Origin: Cudoniella acicularis
Taxonomy: Eukaryota; Ascomycota; Leotiomycetes; Helotiales; Helotiaceae
Assembly (NCBI GenBank): GCA_013054445.1
Contig: JAAMPI010001325.1
Coordinates: forward strand, 1-15,942
Reading direction: 5' to 3'
DNA: 15,942 bases
In this document: positions 1 to 9,501 of the stretch, piece by piece
Layout: every line of letters starts with the position of its first letter
Numbering within the stretch: position 1 is the first letter of the stretch
Program-made: the position numbers and the translations under genes
Notes under the pieces: generated by a model
Seen by the model: only the letters and a program-made list of their open reading frames with translations
Told to the model about the DNA's origin: nothing
Database searches by the model: none

Positions 1-680
1 AGTTGTGGCCTAGAATTAGTGCTGATTTCTTGGTTAAGTTGAATAAAAGTATGCCACGGCGTTTGGACGTATGTATTCAAAACAAGGGAGGGGCTACAAA
101 GTATTAGAATAGCTTCAAAACTACCTAATTTAGAAGTGATTTGAGCTTATGGTTCTTGAATTATAGGTGTTTAAAGTGGGGGAGGCCCGAATCGCTTAAT
201 TACGCACAGTCCATAGACCCGATTGTACACCCCGATATCCATCACGTACCCGTTACATCCTCAGGCCGCAAAAGCTATAGTAAATGACCAGGGTAACTGC
301 GAAGAGGTGCGTTGAGTAGAGTGGTTTAGCGATGTCCTTCTCTGCCTGCAATGTATAGGGGTTTGTGTAACGTTCTGTTGTCATGTAGTATGCCATATCA
401 CGTGGCTGTTGGGTTTAATCGTCAATTGAAGTGTCAAGCAGATCAGGGTAGAATGTTATCTTGCTAAGATATAAGAAGTTGAGCACGCAGCTCTACAAAG
501 GAAAACTATATGGCTATATAGGTGGTGGTGGTAGTTCAGCAGTTCATAAGTTCAGTCCCTCAGGCCCTGAACTCCTGAACACCTGAAATGATCAGGTGAC
601 TTGATCACATGATCCGGGTCGTGACAGTTTGGTGGGGCATTGAACAACTCTGAGCAGGCCTCTTTACGAGACATACCTAT
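1..680. other. AT-rich intergenic region, no gene seen
   Basis: No reading frame of coding character is visible on either strand. The stretch is AT-rich with short simple repeats, such as a run of GGT units near 521-532. Its right end (about 500-626) resembles the end of a fungal LTR and is listed separately. Nothing else can be supported. Confidence 0.6.
379..626 (+). mobile_element. possible LTR remnant (3' end at 626)
   Basis: The stretch ends in GGGTCGTGACA (616-626), preceded by TGATCACATGATCC. Fungal LTR retrotransposon LTRs often end in a GTCGTGACA-type motif matched by TGTCACGAC at the start. A TGTCAT at 379-384 could be a decayed 5' end, giving an LTR of about 250 bp, but the match is poor. 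No target duplication was found and no gag or pol remnant follows. The 3' motif is seen; the LTR identity and 5' border are inference. Confidence 0.25.
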
Positions 681-828
681 TATTATACTGTACAATATTG
701 TTTTCCTCTAGTTCTCGTGCCCTGGAATTGTATACTATCTATAGAGCTGGCAATCAGCAATTGCGACTTTCTAATGCTGCTCAAATTCCGTCCAATGGCA
801 GCGCAACGGATATGCTGACCCTCGGGGT

Positions 829-1010
829 TTGGACAAACCCGATACTCGGAGGCTAGTATTGTCCGGGGCAACTAGGTGGGCTCTGCGGCAACAAAGAAGG
901 GGTTCTTTCGGCCATTTGCCGGACACCGGGGCACCGAGTCGGGCGGCACCGGACACGGGCATTCTTGGCTACCCGAACTACGACGGAAGCCTTGCTGACC
1001 CTAGATTCCA
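829..1010 (+). promoter_or_regulatory. CGG/CCG-rich upstream region of the monooxygenase
   Basis: This block has an unusually high density of CGG and CCG triplets for an otherwise AT-rich stretch. They include CCGGACAC at 919-926 and again at 949-956, exactly 30 bp apart, and CGGACACCGGGG at 920-931. TGCTGACCCT also occurs twice, at about 812 and 990. CGG/CCG pairs are the half-sites of fungal Zn2Cys6 transcription factors, so an upstream activating region for the gene starting at 1216 is plausible. No specific regulator can be named. Confidence 0.4.
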
Positions 1011-1114
1011 TGCATCAGACCTAGTATTTCCTTCTATGAACAGCTAGTTTGCTAGCCGGTCTATTGAGTATTTGCAGTACCTTGCTTTGCAGGGTTTCTC
1101 ACTCTTGAGAACAA

Positions 1115-1124
1115 ATATATAAAG
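1115..1124 (+). promoter_or_regulatory. TATA box of the FAD monooxygenase gene
   Basis: ATATATAAAG lies about 95 bp upstream of the ATG at 1216. It is followed by a pyrimidine-rich stretch (ACTACTCTGTACCTGTTTCTC), where transcription probably starts. The ATG has A at -3 and G at +4 (AAGATGG), a good eukaryotic start context. Confidence 0.6.
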
Positions 1125-1215
1125 ACTGCCCAACTACTCTGTACCTGTTTCTCGGATCACCCAGATATCCAACATCCTAGTTACATTTCTATCCCTCGAC
1201 CAACTACAAAGCAAG

Positions 1216-2419
1216 ATGGCGGCCCCAACCATTGCCATAATCGGTGGCGGACCGTGTGGTCTAACCCTCGCGCGTCTCCTGGAGTGTAAGGGTATCGACT
1301 ACGTTGTCTATGAGCGAGACGAGAGTGAGAACTCGAATCGCGTGGGGGGCAGCCTCGACATCCACCCGGAGACCGGGCAACACGCGCTTCGGGAAGGTGG
1401 TTTGTTTGACGAGTTCAAGAAATACGCAAGATATGATGACACAGTATTCGCACTCGCGGACAAGCTCGGGGAAAGGCTACTTCAACTAGGTCAAGGTCGT
1501 GATGCCCCCGAGATTGACCGCAGTGACCTACGCCAGATCCTCTTGGACGCTATCCCGAAAGACAAAATCAAATGGGGTCACGCTCTAACAAGTGCGACGG
1601 CTGGTGAGGACAACAGGCCGGTTCTTCAGTTTGCCAATGGCGTTGTGCTGTCTGGGTTCAAGCTTGTTGTCGGAGCCGATGGTGCGTGGAGCAAAGTACG
1701 CCCTATGGTATGATCTGACGACTCTTTCTTCAGGCACCATGTATCAACTTACTGACCACACATTTTAGATTACGCAAGCGACTCCCCAATACTCTGGGAA
1801 GAGCTTCCTTGAATCGAAAATTGGCCATGAAAACCCTCTATATGAAACGACGGCCAGCAAAGCCGGAGCGGGGATTTCTCTGTCCATTGATTCTGGAAAG
1901 CTAATCGTGACCCAACGGCAGGGTGATGGCTCTTACAGAAATTACTTTGGACTCCAAGTCCCAGAGGATTTCTTCCGCAACGGCACCGTCGACCTCCAGG
2001 ACGTTGAAGCTACACGCCGCCTATTGCTCACGGATTTCTATGCAGACTGGTCAGAAGAATACAAAGATCTCATCCGACACGCAACCGACCTCCGCGCCTG
2101 GCCGCTTTACACCCTGTCCACTGAGGACATGGACTGGAAGTCTGTTCCGGGCTTGACCCTTGTCGGGGATGCTGCCCATCTTTCGATCACTAATGGGGAG
2201 GGCGTGAACCTCGCAATGACTGATTCATTGAAGTTGGCATCCAAGATCGCCGAGCATGGCACCGAAAACTTCGACCAGGCGGTACAGGAATACGAGGCGG
2301 ACATGTTTCCTCGCGGAATTGCCACGATTAACAAGGGCAAGGTAATGGCAAACGTCATGTTCAGTGAAGATCCCCAAGCGTCTCTTCAGCTCATGAATTC
2401 GTGGGAGGCGGCTGAATAA
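1216..2419 (+). CDS. FAD-dependent monooxygenase, TetX-like class A flavoprotein
   Basis: Two exons (1216-1707 and 1769-2419) give 380 residues, close to the usual 380-400 for TetX-like flavin monooxygenases. Visible motifs are the Rossmann GGGPCG at residues 10-15, the acidic ribose-binding E33 (VVYERDE), the GADG motif at 153-156 (VVGADGAWSKVRP), and the second FAD motif GDAAH at 297-301 followed by GEGVN at 307-311. Family members use NAD(P)H and O2 to hydroxylate aromatic or polyketide substrates; the substrate here is unknown. No signal peptide is seen, so it is probably cytosolic. The ATG at 1216 has a good Kozak context and a TATA box upstream. Usually conserved proline-rich residues after GDAAH are replaced by LSITN, a possible substrate-pocket difference. 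A decayed SDR gene lies convergent just downstream. Family assignment is firm; any role in resistance or biosynthesis is inference. Confidence 0.93.
1708..1768 (+). other. intron of the FAD monooxygenase gene
   Basis: This is a 61-bp GT-AG intron with donor GTATGA, branch-like TACTGAC near 1750-1756 and acceptor TTTTAG ending at 1768. It is phase 0, after M164. Without splicing the frame hits a stop at 1711-1713. With it, RPM joins ITQATPQYSG, which fits the family. The earlier TTCAG at 1729-1733 would give the wrong frame. Confidence 0.92.
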
Positions 2420-2653
2420 TTAATCCCCTGAGACGCGGATGGGAGAGTACCTCTGGAAATGTTGCTTCGGGTATGGGTGTTGTATGATAGCTTGTTCTTA
2501 GAATGAACGCCACTCTTTGTTCACGGAATTGCCGAAAAAAAAATACCATATAGTTAGAATATAATTCAGTAGACCTACACTATATGAAACAAAGTGTACT
2601 ACTATGGAAAATCCTATGACACAGATTCTCTATGCCGTCCAGCTCTGACTTTC

Positions 2654-3046
2654 TCAGCTAATAAAACCTCCATCCACAGCTAGGAGTGTGTCTGTAAGTC
2701 CTCTTTATTTCTAGGATGAGTTCGCTTCATCTGAGGCAGATATCGTGAGCTAGTCAACCTCTCGCATTTTCGTATGTAGTAGACTTGGCTAAGTTAACGA
2801 TGCCATGTTTTAATGCAATGTAAGCTGCGGCACCTGGCCCGCCATAGAGCCCGCTGACGCTGGATATATCGACGATGCTGCCTCACTGTTAGGGCTTTCA
2901 GTGGAGCCTGCATGCAATATTCTCTTCCAAATCTGCTCCTAAACGTCGCACACAGCTATGCCCGATCCTCTAGCTGCAAGATATTGGGCAGCTGCAAGTG
3001 CAATGCCTCAACTTGCCCCGGTAATAACAAATGATTCACCAAAAAA
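2654..3046 (-). pseudogene. decayed short-chain dehydrogenase/reductase (SDR)
   Basis: Three collinear minus-strand fragments match the classical SDR fold. First (3046-2930) is the N-terminal Rossmann segment, reading VITGAS then a stop then GIALAAAQYLAARG, where TGxxxGIG binds the cofactor. Second (2876-2758) is IVDISSVSGLYGGPGAAAYI with the catalytic YxxxK (YIALK at 2822-2808) intact. Third (2689-2654) is TLLAVDGGFIS with its natural stop. Premature stops at 3008-3010 (TGA) and 2939-2941 (TAG) and frame changes between fragments show it is dead. At about 390 bp against 750 or more for the family, a stretch that should include the NNAG motif is missing. It faces the monooxygenase tail to tail, 234 bp away. 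The SDR family is clear; the substrate is unknown. Confidence 0.85.
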
Positions 3047-3842
3047 TCATTGGTCCAAGGTCACTGTTGAAAAAGGGGTGAATTCATTGACATAGGTAAC
3101 TTCATTAGTATCTATTTACATCCCCTTTCTTAGGTAGGATAATTCGCTATATTAACCCGCCAAGATCGGTCCTTTTGGATATATAACATCGAGACCCCAT
3201 CATTGTCTCTCGACTTCATAAGCACAAAATACTTGCTAAATGTAGGAATTGTGTTGCCCAGTCTTTGGCTATACTACTTTAATCACTCTCTAAACCTGTG
3301 TTGGCTTTTTCTGAGTTCAAACTTTGCTGTTCCATTTCTATACTGAGGTGCACTATATTTATAGGCTTTGAGGCCCTATAACCGCTACCTAATGTGACTC
3401 ATACAGAAGGTTCCAGCGTATGCTTACAGGGCATTGCCACTGTATTCTGTAGATGCAGCCCTATCAGGTTAGGCTGACTTAGTGTATTTTTCTGATGCGC
3501 GAACTAAGCAATAGTCTTTGGATTAATTTCCATTTATTGTAAACCCCAAAATGTCACATTAGGGTATACTAATTACACCCGCTAAGGAGTAGAAATCGCG
3601 AGGTACAGCGCAAATGGCTTTTTCTAGACTGCGTAGTTACTTCTTAGAGGAAGAACACGCCGGCGAATGTAAACTTATCCGTAAGATTGACTTTTTTTAT
3701 CCTAACCTTCTACTGTATCCGTTCAGCTGCGACCAGGCCCGTACTTCGTCGGGGCAGAATAACTATTTTTCCGAGGGAACACTGAAACCCCCGCTCCTTG
3801 TTTACATGTAAATAAACCACGTAACTTCGTAATTACACTACC
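3047..3842. other. AT-rich degenerate intergenic DNA
   Basis: No convincing gene is seen. A TATATAAC at about 3178-3185 followed by CTCGACTTCATAAGCACAAA looks like a plus-strand promoter and short leader, but no intact frame follows. An open stretch of 65 codons at 3614-3811 resembles nothing recognisable and may belong to the piggyBac-type relic that begins near 3843. Confidence 0.5.
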
Positions 3843-4310
3843 AAAACGATACATAAAGAGACTGTTTTTGATCCTACGGATAAAGGGACCTTGCGTCCTA
3901 ATACGAAGCCACTATACAAGAAAGGGGGCGCGTTTTACCCTATGAAATTACCTAATTTTAGCTAGGAAATCACCCTCCTAGAGTATGTCTCCCTCGGCGA
4001 CCCTATTACTGTATTTATATTATATTACACGCTAGAAATCATAGATTTAATAGTTAAGAAGACGAACGAGTACCTACAAAAGCCTCAAGACGATTCCTGT
4101 CCTCGCGTACGAGTAAATCAGTGGTATCCGATCTACCGAGGGGAGCTTTATGTCTGTCACAGATCTAGTACAACGCACAGTCCTGTGACTAGGGAGACTT
4201 AGACAGTGTGGCGCTATATGCGACAGGAGTTCTGACACGGCCCCCTGACCCCTTGTCACGTGCATTCGCTTACCAGCACTCACCTCCTGTATATAGACCC
4301 CTTAAGGGAC
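3843..4310 (+). pseudogene. piggyBac-like transposase N-terminal relic
   Basis: One plus-strand frame reads through 3843-4310 with stops at 3963-3965 (TAG), 4200-4202 (TAG) and 4233-4235 (TGA). Between them it gives PITVFILYYTLEIIDLIVKK, then TNEYLQ, then NQWYPIYRGELYV. This matches the start of the DDE_Tnp_1_7 (piggyBac) domain, whose pattern is PxxxFxLFFxxEIxDxIVxxTNxY followed by W-x-P-x-x-R-x-E-[IL]-Y. The following WRYMRQ and HGPLTP segments fit its next part. The catalytic aspartates and C-terminus are not recognisable, so the element is truncated and dead. Its ends and TTAA target sites could not be placed. Recognition is by motif memory, so the family is likely rather than proven. Confidence 0.72.
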
Positions 4311-4444
4311 ACCTCTTCCTTCTCTTCTTAGCTTAGTTTCTTCATAGATACAGCACCTTCTTGAAAATGCGTCCCACGTGACGTCAGGGCCCCAGTGCCT
4401 TCGTAGAGCTGTAACAGGTACGAGTCCTTTTACGGGTGTAAGTA

Positions 4445-4851
4445 ACGTACTTGATCAGTAAGCGGCCCATATCACTAAGTGGCCCACAATCCCTGTCACC
4501 CACCACCACTCTCACAAGAAGAGGCAAAAGAAGAAGTCGTACGTAGGTAGGGGAGGTGTTTTAAGTACTGCGGAGGCCCAGGAGGCTCAAGGGAGGCCAA
4601 GGACTAATGAGGAGGTGGAAATTCAGGTGATTGGGCCATCTAATCCTAAGGTATCAGTACGGGCGCCACGGACGTGTAGTATATGTAGATCATTATAACA
4701 CACTGCTCGTACGTGCCCAGAGCGCTAATAAATCAATTGATCTAATTAGAAAGTTAATATTTAATGTGGTTGATTTTTAATTGATTAAGTGTAGAGGTGA
4801 CAGGGATTGTGGGCCACTTAGTGATATGGGCCGCTTACTGATCAAGTACGT
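4445..4851 (+). mobile_element. 407-bp non-autonomous pogo/Fot1-like element with perfect inverted repeats
   Basis: The sequence at 4443-4499 is the exact reverse complement of 4797-4853 (57 of 57 bases, counting the flanking TA). A TA lies at each end (4443-4444 and 4852-4853), consistent with the TA target duplication of Tc1/mariner-pogo elements. The interior keeps only the transposase C-terminus, then an AT-rich stretch (4729-4796). This is the structure of an internally deleted, non-autonomous derivative. The right border also reads TTAA, the piggyBac target, but the left reads GTAA, so TA is the better fit. Perfect repeats suggest fairly recent movement, while the internal stop shows the coding part is dead. 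Confidence 0.85.
4498..4728 (+). pseudogene. transposase C-terminal fragment with CCHC zinc knuckle
   Basis: This frame lies inside the inverted-repeat element and starts at the edge of the left repeat. It reads a basic patch (KKRQKKKS), then GRGGVLSTAEAQEAQ, then APRTCSIC, RSL, a stop, and HTARTCPER before the terminal TAA at 4726-4728. The C-x2-C-x4-H-x4-C spacing is a CCHC knuckle. A basic patch, a GGVL(S/T)xAE segment and a terminal knuckle are typical of the C-terminus of fungal DDE_1 (pogo/Fot1) transposases. The internal TAA sits where CAA would restore a residue, a CpA-to-TpA change as in RIP. No catalytic DDE residues are present. Confidence 0.75.
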
Positions 4852-4853
4852 TA

Positions 4854-5384
4854 ACACGACGTTCACTTATGTAATAAGAGGGGTTGTTTTAAGGTATTTT
4901 ATCAGGAGTAGTGGAAATTGATGCTTTTGATACTAAAACTAAAGCTTCTGATTGGTCAAAATTAAGCGAAATCTGTAGCTGAACGGATACTGTCTGTAGC
5001 TGAGATATTCCCCCCAATCCGATACATCTATTCATTCAATCAATAACTCTTCTAAATATGCCCGGCATGTAGTTGAACAAGCTCGCGCATCTCAGCTCAG
5101 AATGAGTGAGGACTATCGCCTTCCCTCTTTTCCTTTTCTATACAGCAACTTCCACCAACATACCGTCACTATACCCCCAGAAGTCCACCAGCGATCTATC
5201 CGTTGAGTCTCTATATGCAACTCCCCTATAAAAAATGGACAAGAAGTTTACGTTGGAATCAATCCCAAACACCATCGCCATGCATAAAACACAATACAAT
5301 GAGCACAAAATGCAAAGCAAATGCAACCTACAAGGACTCGGAATTTTCGAGAACGAGGTGTTAAAGAAACCAAAAATGGAATCA
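4854..5384. other. intergenic region and 3' flank of the ABC transporter
   Basis: No gene is supported. The right part should contain the 3' untranslated region of the minus-strand transporter ending at 5385. 4880-4920 weakly resembles the interior of the neighbouring element (GTTTTAAG followed by GTGGAAATT), perhaps a shorter decayed copy. CTGTAGCTGA occurs twice, at about 4973 and 4995. Confidence 0.5.
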
Positions 5385-8300
5385 CTAATGAGTCTTTCCC
5401 AGACTCTGCAAGTTAACCAATTCAGAATAACGGCCACCCCTCTGCATCAGCTCAGTGTGTGTGCCATGTTCGACAATGACACCTTGATCAAAGACGTAAA
5501 TGACGTCTGCTTTCTGGATGGTACTCAAACGATGGGCAACAGCGATGGTGGTTCGACCTTTAGCGGCTTTATCGAGAGCTGCTTGGACGACATGTTCGGA
5601 TTCGGAATCGAGTGCTGAGGTGGCTTCATCCAAGAGGAGTATTTTAGGGTCACGGAGAAGAGCACGAGCGATGGCTACACGTTGCTTTTGACCACCTGAA
5701 AGCATAGAACCCTTTGAGCCGACAACGGTACTGAATCCATCTGGAAGAGACATAATAAAGTCGTAAATGTTGGCTTCACGACAAGCGAATTCGATTTCGG
5801 AGTCGGGTACGTCTGGACGATCGGCACCAAGAAGCACATTCTCTCGGATTGTACCTTGGTAAAGTGTAGGTTCTTGTGAAACGAGCGCAACGAAAGATCG
5901 GTAGTCGTTGATGTTTAGGCTGGAAATTTCCTTGCCGTCGACATAAATTCCTCCAACCAGAGGGTCGTAGAAACGTTCTAAGAGCGCAATGGTGGTAGAC
6001 TTTCCGCATCCAGATGCACCGACGAGAGCAATGTATTGACCAGGCTTGACGGAAAGGTTAAGGCCTCGAAGGACTGGCTGCTCTGGACGAGTGGGGTATC
6101 GGAAGTGGACGTCACGGAACTCAATAGTGCCTTCGACTTCCTCAAGAGGTGCGCCGTCAGTTGACCATGTATCAATAGTAGGCTTGCGATCAAACAGAAT
6201 TTTGAGCTCTTGCGCTGCTTGTTTTGCCTTGCCCATATCCGCTAGATCACATTAGTATTGGCCAAATTGAAAGATGTGGTGTTGACTTACGTGCAAAGGA
6301 GAAGATGGTACCAGCGGATTGAGCACCAAAAATGACAGACGAGAAGCAGACGAAGAATTGGAACATCGAGTATTGGTGATCCGCGATCTGGTTACCGCCA
6401 TACCAAAATCCCAGAGCGACGCAACAGAACATCAAAGACTGCGAAGCCGCGTAGAGAAGGGACGACTTCAGTACTGAGTTCAAACTTCGCCTACTCTGAG
6501 AATTCAACGCAGAAATATATTGATCCAGAACATCATTTTCTCTCGTCAACGAGGCAACAGTTCGAATTGCACTGGTTGCCTCGCAAGCATAACTGGCAGA
6601 CTTCTCATATGACTTCTTCGCTCTTTCCTGAAATTTGGCCAAAAGCCAAAATCTGAAAAAGCCACAGCCAAGTAAGACAGGAATCGTAGAAATACAGACA
6701 AGGGCGAGTTTCCAGGCAATAGAGGTGCTCACTGCGATAGCGGCAACAAGCGTTGTAGTGACAGTAAGAAGAGTGCCTAGGGTGACACCCGATAGTCCAG
6801 CCACATGAGTTGTCGAAGTGCTGAGGAAGGATGTCAAGGCACCGGCAGTATTTTCGTCTTTGTCGAAAAATTCAATGTCTTGGCGAAGCATCGTTCTGAA
6901 TGCTCGGTCCCTCACCCGGTGGATGAGTCTCTCGGAACAAAATGCGAAGGCAACTCCCTGTGTGGAGAACGCAATAAATTGGACGAAGGCTAGCATGAGG
7001 TACATAAGGGACCAGAAATCAACGGCGTGACGAATTGTGTGTGTAACACCTGGAATAGGTTGCCCACTGGGAGTTGTCAGAGGCGATGAGAGGGAAATAA
7101 TTTCTTTCGCAAAAAAGACTGCCTGGACAGGATTTCCTCCTCCACAGATAATGGAGAAGAATAATCCAACCAGCATTAGATGCCATTCCGTTTTGTTAAA
7201 CGACGCGATGAGTTTGATCAAAGTCCACAACGAATCTTGTTGCTCTCCTGCAGCCCCGCGACGTTGTAAGGCTAGGGAAGATTGGGATTTCTGGGACTGT
7301 GTTCGGTTCAATTTGTTGGCAATGTCCTTGTCGTCTGGATCCTCGACAAATCCGGGTCCACTCTTGGTAGACATTTTACGCACAAGCTCATTATCTTTCG
7401 CATCCAAGATTTCTTTTTCCTCGGGAGTAAGTTCATTGGTCTCGGCAATCTTTTGGGCCTCGATCAAATTGTAGTAAGCTCCTTTTTCCGCCAACAAATC
7501 GTTGTGGTTACCCTGCTCGACAATACGGCCCTCTGTCATAACAACAATATTATCCGCATCTTTTATCGTGGAAAGACGATGGGCAATCGTGATGGTTGTT
7601 CTTCCAGCAGCGGCGACCTCTAAAGCGGCTTGCACTACCCCTTCTGATTTCGTGTCCAGGGCGGATGTAGCTTCGTCAAGCAAAAGAATCTTTGGGTCGC
7701 TGACCATCGCTCGAGCGATTGCAATACGTTGCTTTTGACCTCCAGACAAAAGAAATCCTCGCTCTCCAACATTAGTCTCATAACCTTCAGGCAGTGCGGT
7801 AATGAAGTCATGGGCATTGGCCATTTTTGCGGCTTCGATAACAAGTTCCCGTTGTTTCTCTTCCTTCTCGCTTTCATATTTAGTACCAATCAGGCCGTGT
7901 CGAATATTCTCGAAAATGGTAGTTCCAAAAAGAGTTGGTTCTTGGCTAACCAAGGAGATTTGTTGCCGCAACCAACGAAGATTCAAAGTGCTCACATCAT
8001 GGCCGTCCAAGTACACGTTTCCACCGACAGGATCATAAAACCTCTCCACGAGGCCGACAATTGTACTCTTTCCCGAGCCAGAAGCTCCGACAAGAGCGGT
8101 TTTCTTACCAGCAGGGATGATGAGGCTTACGTCTTGCATAACAGTAACCTCCGGTCTCGATGGGTATATGTGCTTGATGTGTCGCAATTCGATTGTACCC
8201 TCAACATGGTCTAGCTTCTCTCCTGCATCGGAGCTTGGATCCAGTGGGGAAACACGATCAATGGTGTTAAAAATCTTGGCAGCCGCAGATATGGCGGTTG

Positions 8301-9501
8301 TGAAAGCTTGGGCATTGGGAGCAACATTTCCGAGGGAGAATGCTCCAATCATAATTGACATCAGGATTGTGAGGATAGAACTAAGTCCAATTTCGCCGTC
8401 AACTAAGAACCTGCTTCCCATCCAAAAAGCAAGGCCATAATTCAAGTAAATTGTCATGAACATGCCACCAACCATAATAGCCAAAGCAAGTTTGACCTTG
8501 TATCCGAATTTTTCGGCATTAGCGAGATGGATGTCATACTGGCGCGCAAGCTTGTCCTGAGTGCCAAAAGCTACAGCATTCCGAATAGATGAAATGACCT
8601 CTTCCGCAATGGAGCCGCCAAGAGCATAAGATTCCAGGGATTGTTTGCTATATTTAACAATGAAGCTTGACCCACCTCCCATAATCACAGTGATGGTCGC
8701 GACTGTGGATGTCAAGATAAGAGTCAACTTCCATGATTTGATGAATCCAATCACAAAAGCTGTGATGAAGGTAGCAGTCGCGCTCAAGGTCAAGGCCACC
8801 TTTTCGGAAATACCATCTTGGACCAAGTTTGTATCGGCAGTAATTCTGGTTGTTATTTCTCCAGAACCCAACTTGTCAAAGAATCCGATATTTTGGTTCA
8901 TGCAAGCCTCCAAGTAATGCGACCTTATTTTTCCACTGATGTGTTCTCCCGTGTAGATAAACCCAACCGTGGAAATGTAGACGGTGACGAATTCGGCAAT
9001 TGCAATGTAGATGAGGTATAGAACCATGTGCGAGATGGTATGAGAAAAGTCGCTGCGAGAACTGCCTCCACTGAAATAGCTTTGGAATTGGCCAGCCAGA
9101 TTACCGAAAATAACAGTCATCAAGGGCAGCGCAGCACCTGCGGCGATTGCGCATAAGGCGCTGACTACGATGATCAGATAATCGTTGACGGTTGCATATC
9201 GGTATAAGTCCTTCCATCCGCTCTTAACGACCGGGATGTTGACCTGCCGCCGCAGAATTTCAGCCTCGGCTGGCGGCAGATGCGCATAAATATCTTCATC
9301 TTTATCTTTGTCGGGAACGTTGACGACATGCGTATCGGCCTTGGCGATTGCTAAATGGTCTTCGGAGGGGATGTGGGAGGTGTGTCCTTCGGTTTCTTGT
9401 TTCCGCGTCGATTCGTGCTCATCTGTCGATCCGCTATGGCTGTTATGACTTGATGTTCGAGGAGAGGGCCCATCGGGCTTCTCTGATAAGTCGCCTGCCA
9501 T
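5385..9501 (-). CDS. full-size ABCB (MDR1/Pmd1/AtrD-type) multidrug ABC transporter
   Basis: Exon 1 (9501-6291) and exon 2 (6241-5385) encode 1355 residues, normal for fungal MDR pumps, in (TMD-NBD)2 order. A hydrophilic Ser/His-rich N-terminus of about 100 residues precedes TMD1 (about 107-395). NBD1 has Walker A GASGSGKST (472-480), signature LSGGQKQR (585-592), Walker B ILLLDEATSALD (605-616) and switch H641. A charged linker (about 681-755) leads to TMD2 (about 770-1069). NBD2 has GASGCGKST (1145-1153), Q1193, LSGGQKQR (1251-1258), ILLLDEATSALD (1271-1282) and H1307. Both ATP sites look canonical, so it should be active. Family members sit in the plasma membrane and export hydrophobic drugs, fungicides or metabolites; the substrate here is unknown. 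The open frame extends 5' to 9750 without an upstream ATG (the codon at 9654 is TTG), so the ATG at 9501 is chosen. Confidence 0.96.
6242..6290 (-). other. intron of the ABC transporter gene
   Basis: This is a 49-bp intron on the minus strand with donor GTAAGT, branch-like ACTAAT and acceptor CTAG. It is phase 1. Splicing joins TTT GCA C to CG GAT ATG and yields FSFAPDMGKAKQAA, the conserved stretch at the TMD2-NBD2 junction of fungal MDR proteins. Unspliced, the frame runs into the intron and stops at 6247. Confidence 0.95.

Noticed and set aside
1734..1768. Alternative acceptor TTCAG at 1733 for the monooxygenase intron
   Set aside because: It would put exon 2 out of frame with the conserved FAD motifs.
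4443..4854. piggyBac origin of the 407-bp element, from TTAA at its right border
   Set aside because: The left border reads GTAA, TA is present on both sides, and the internal coding remnant resembles a pogo/Fot1 C-terminus.
5235..5618. Plus-strand open frame of 127 codons
   Set aside because: It overlaps the antisense of the last exon of the ABC transporter and has no domain content.
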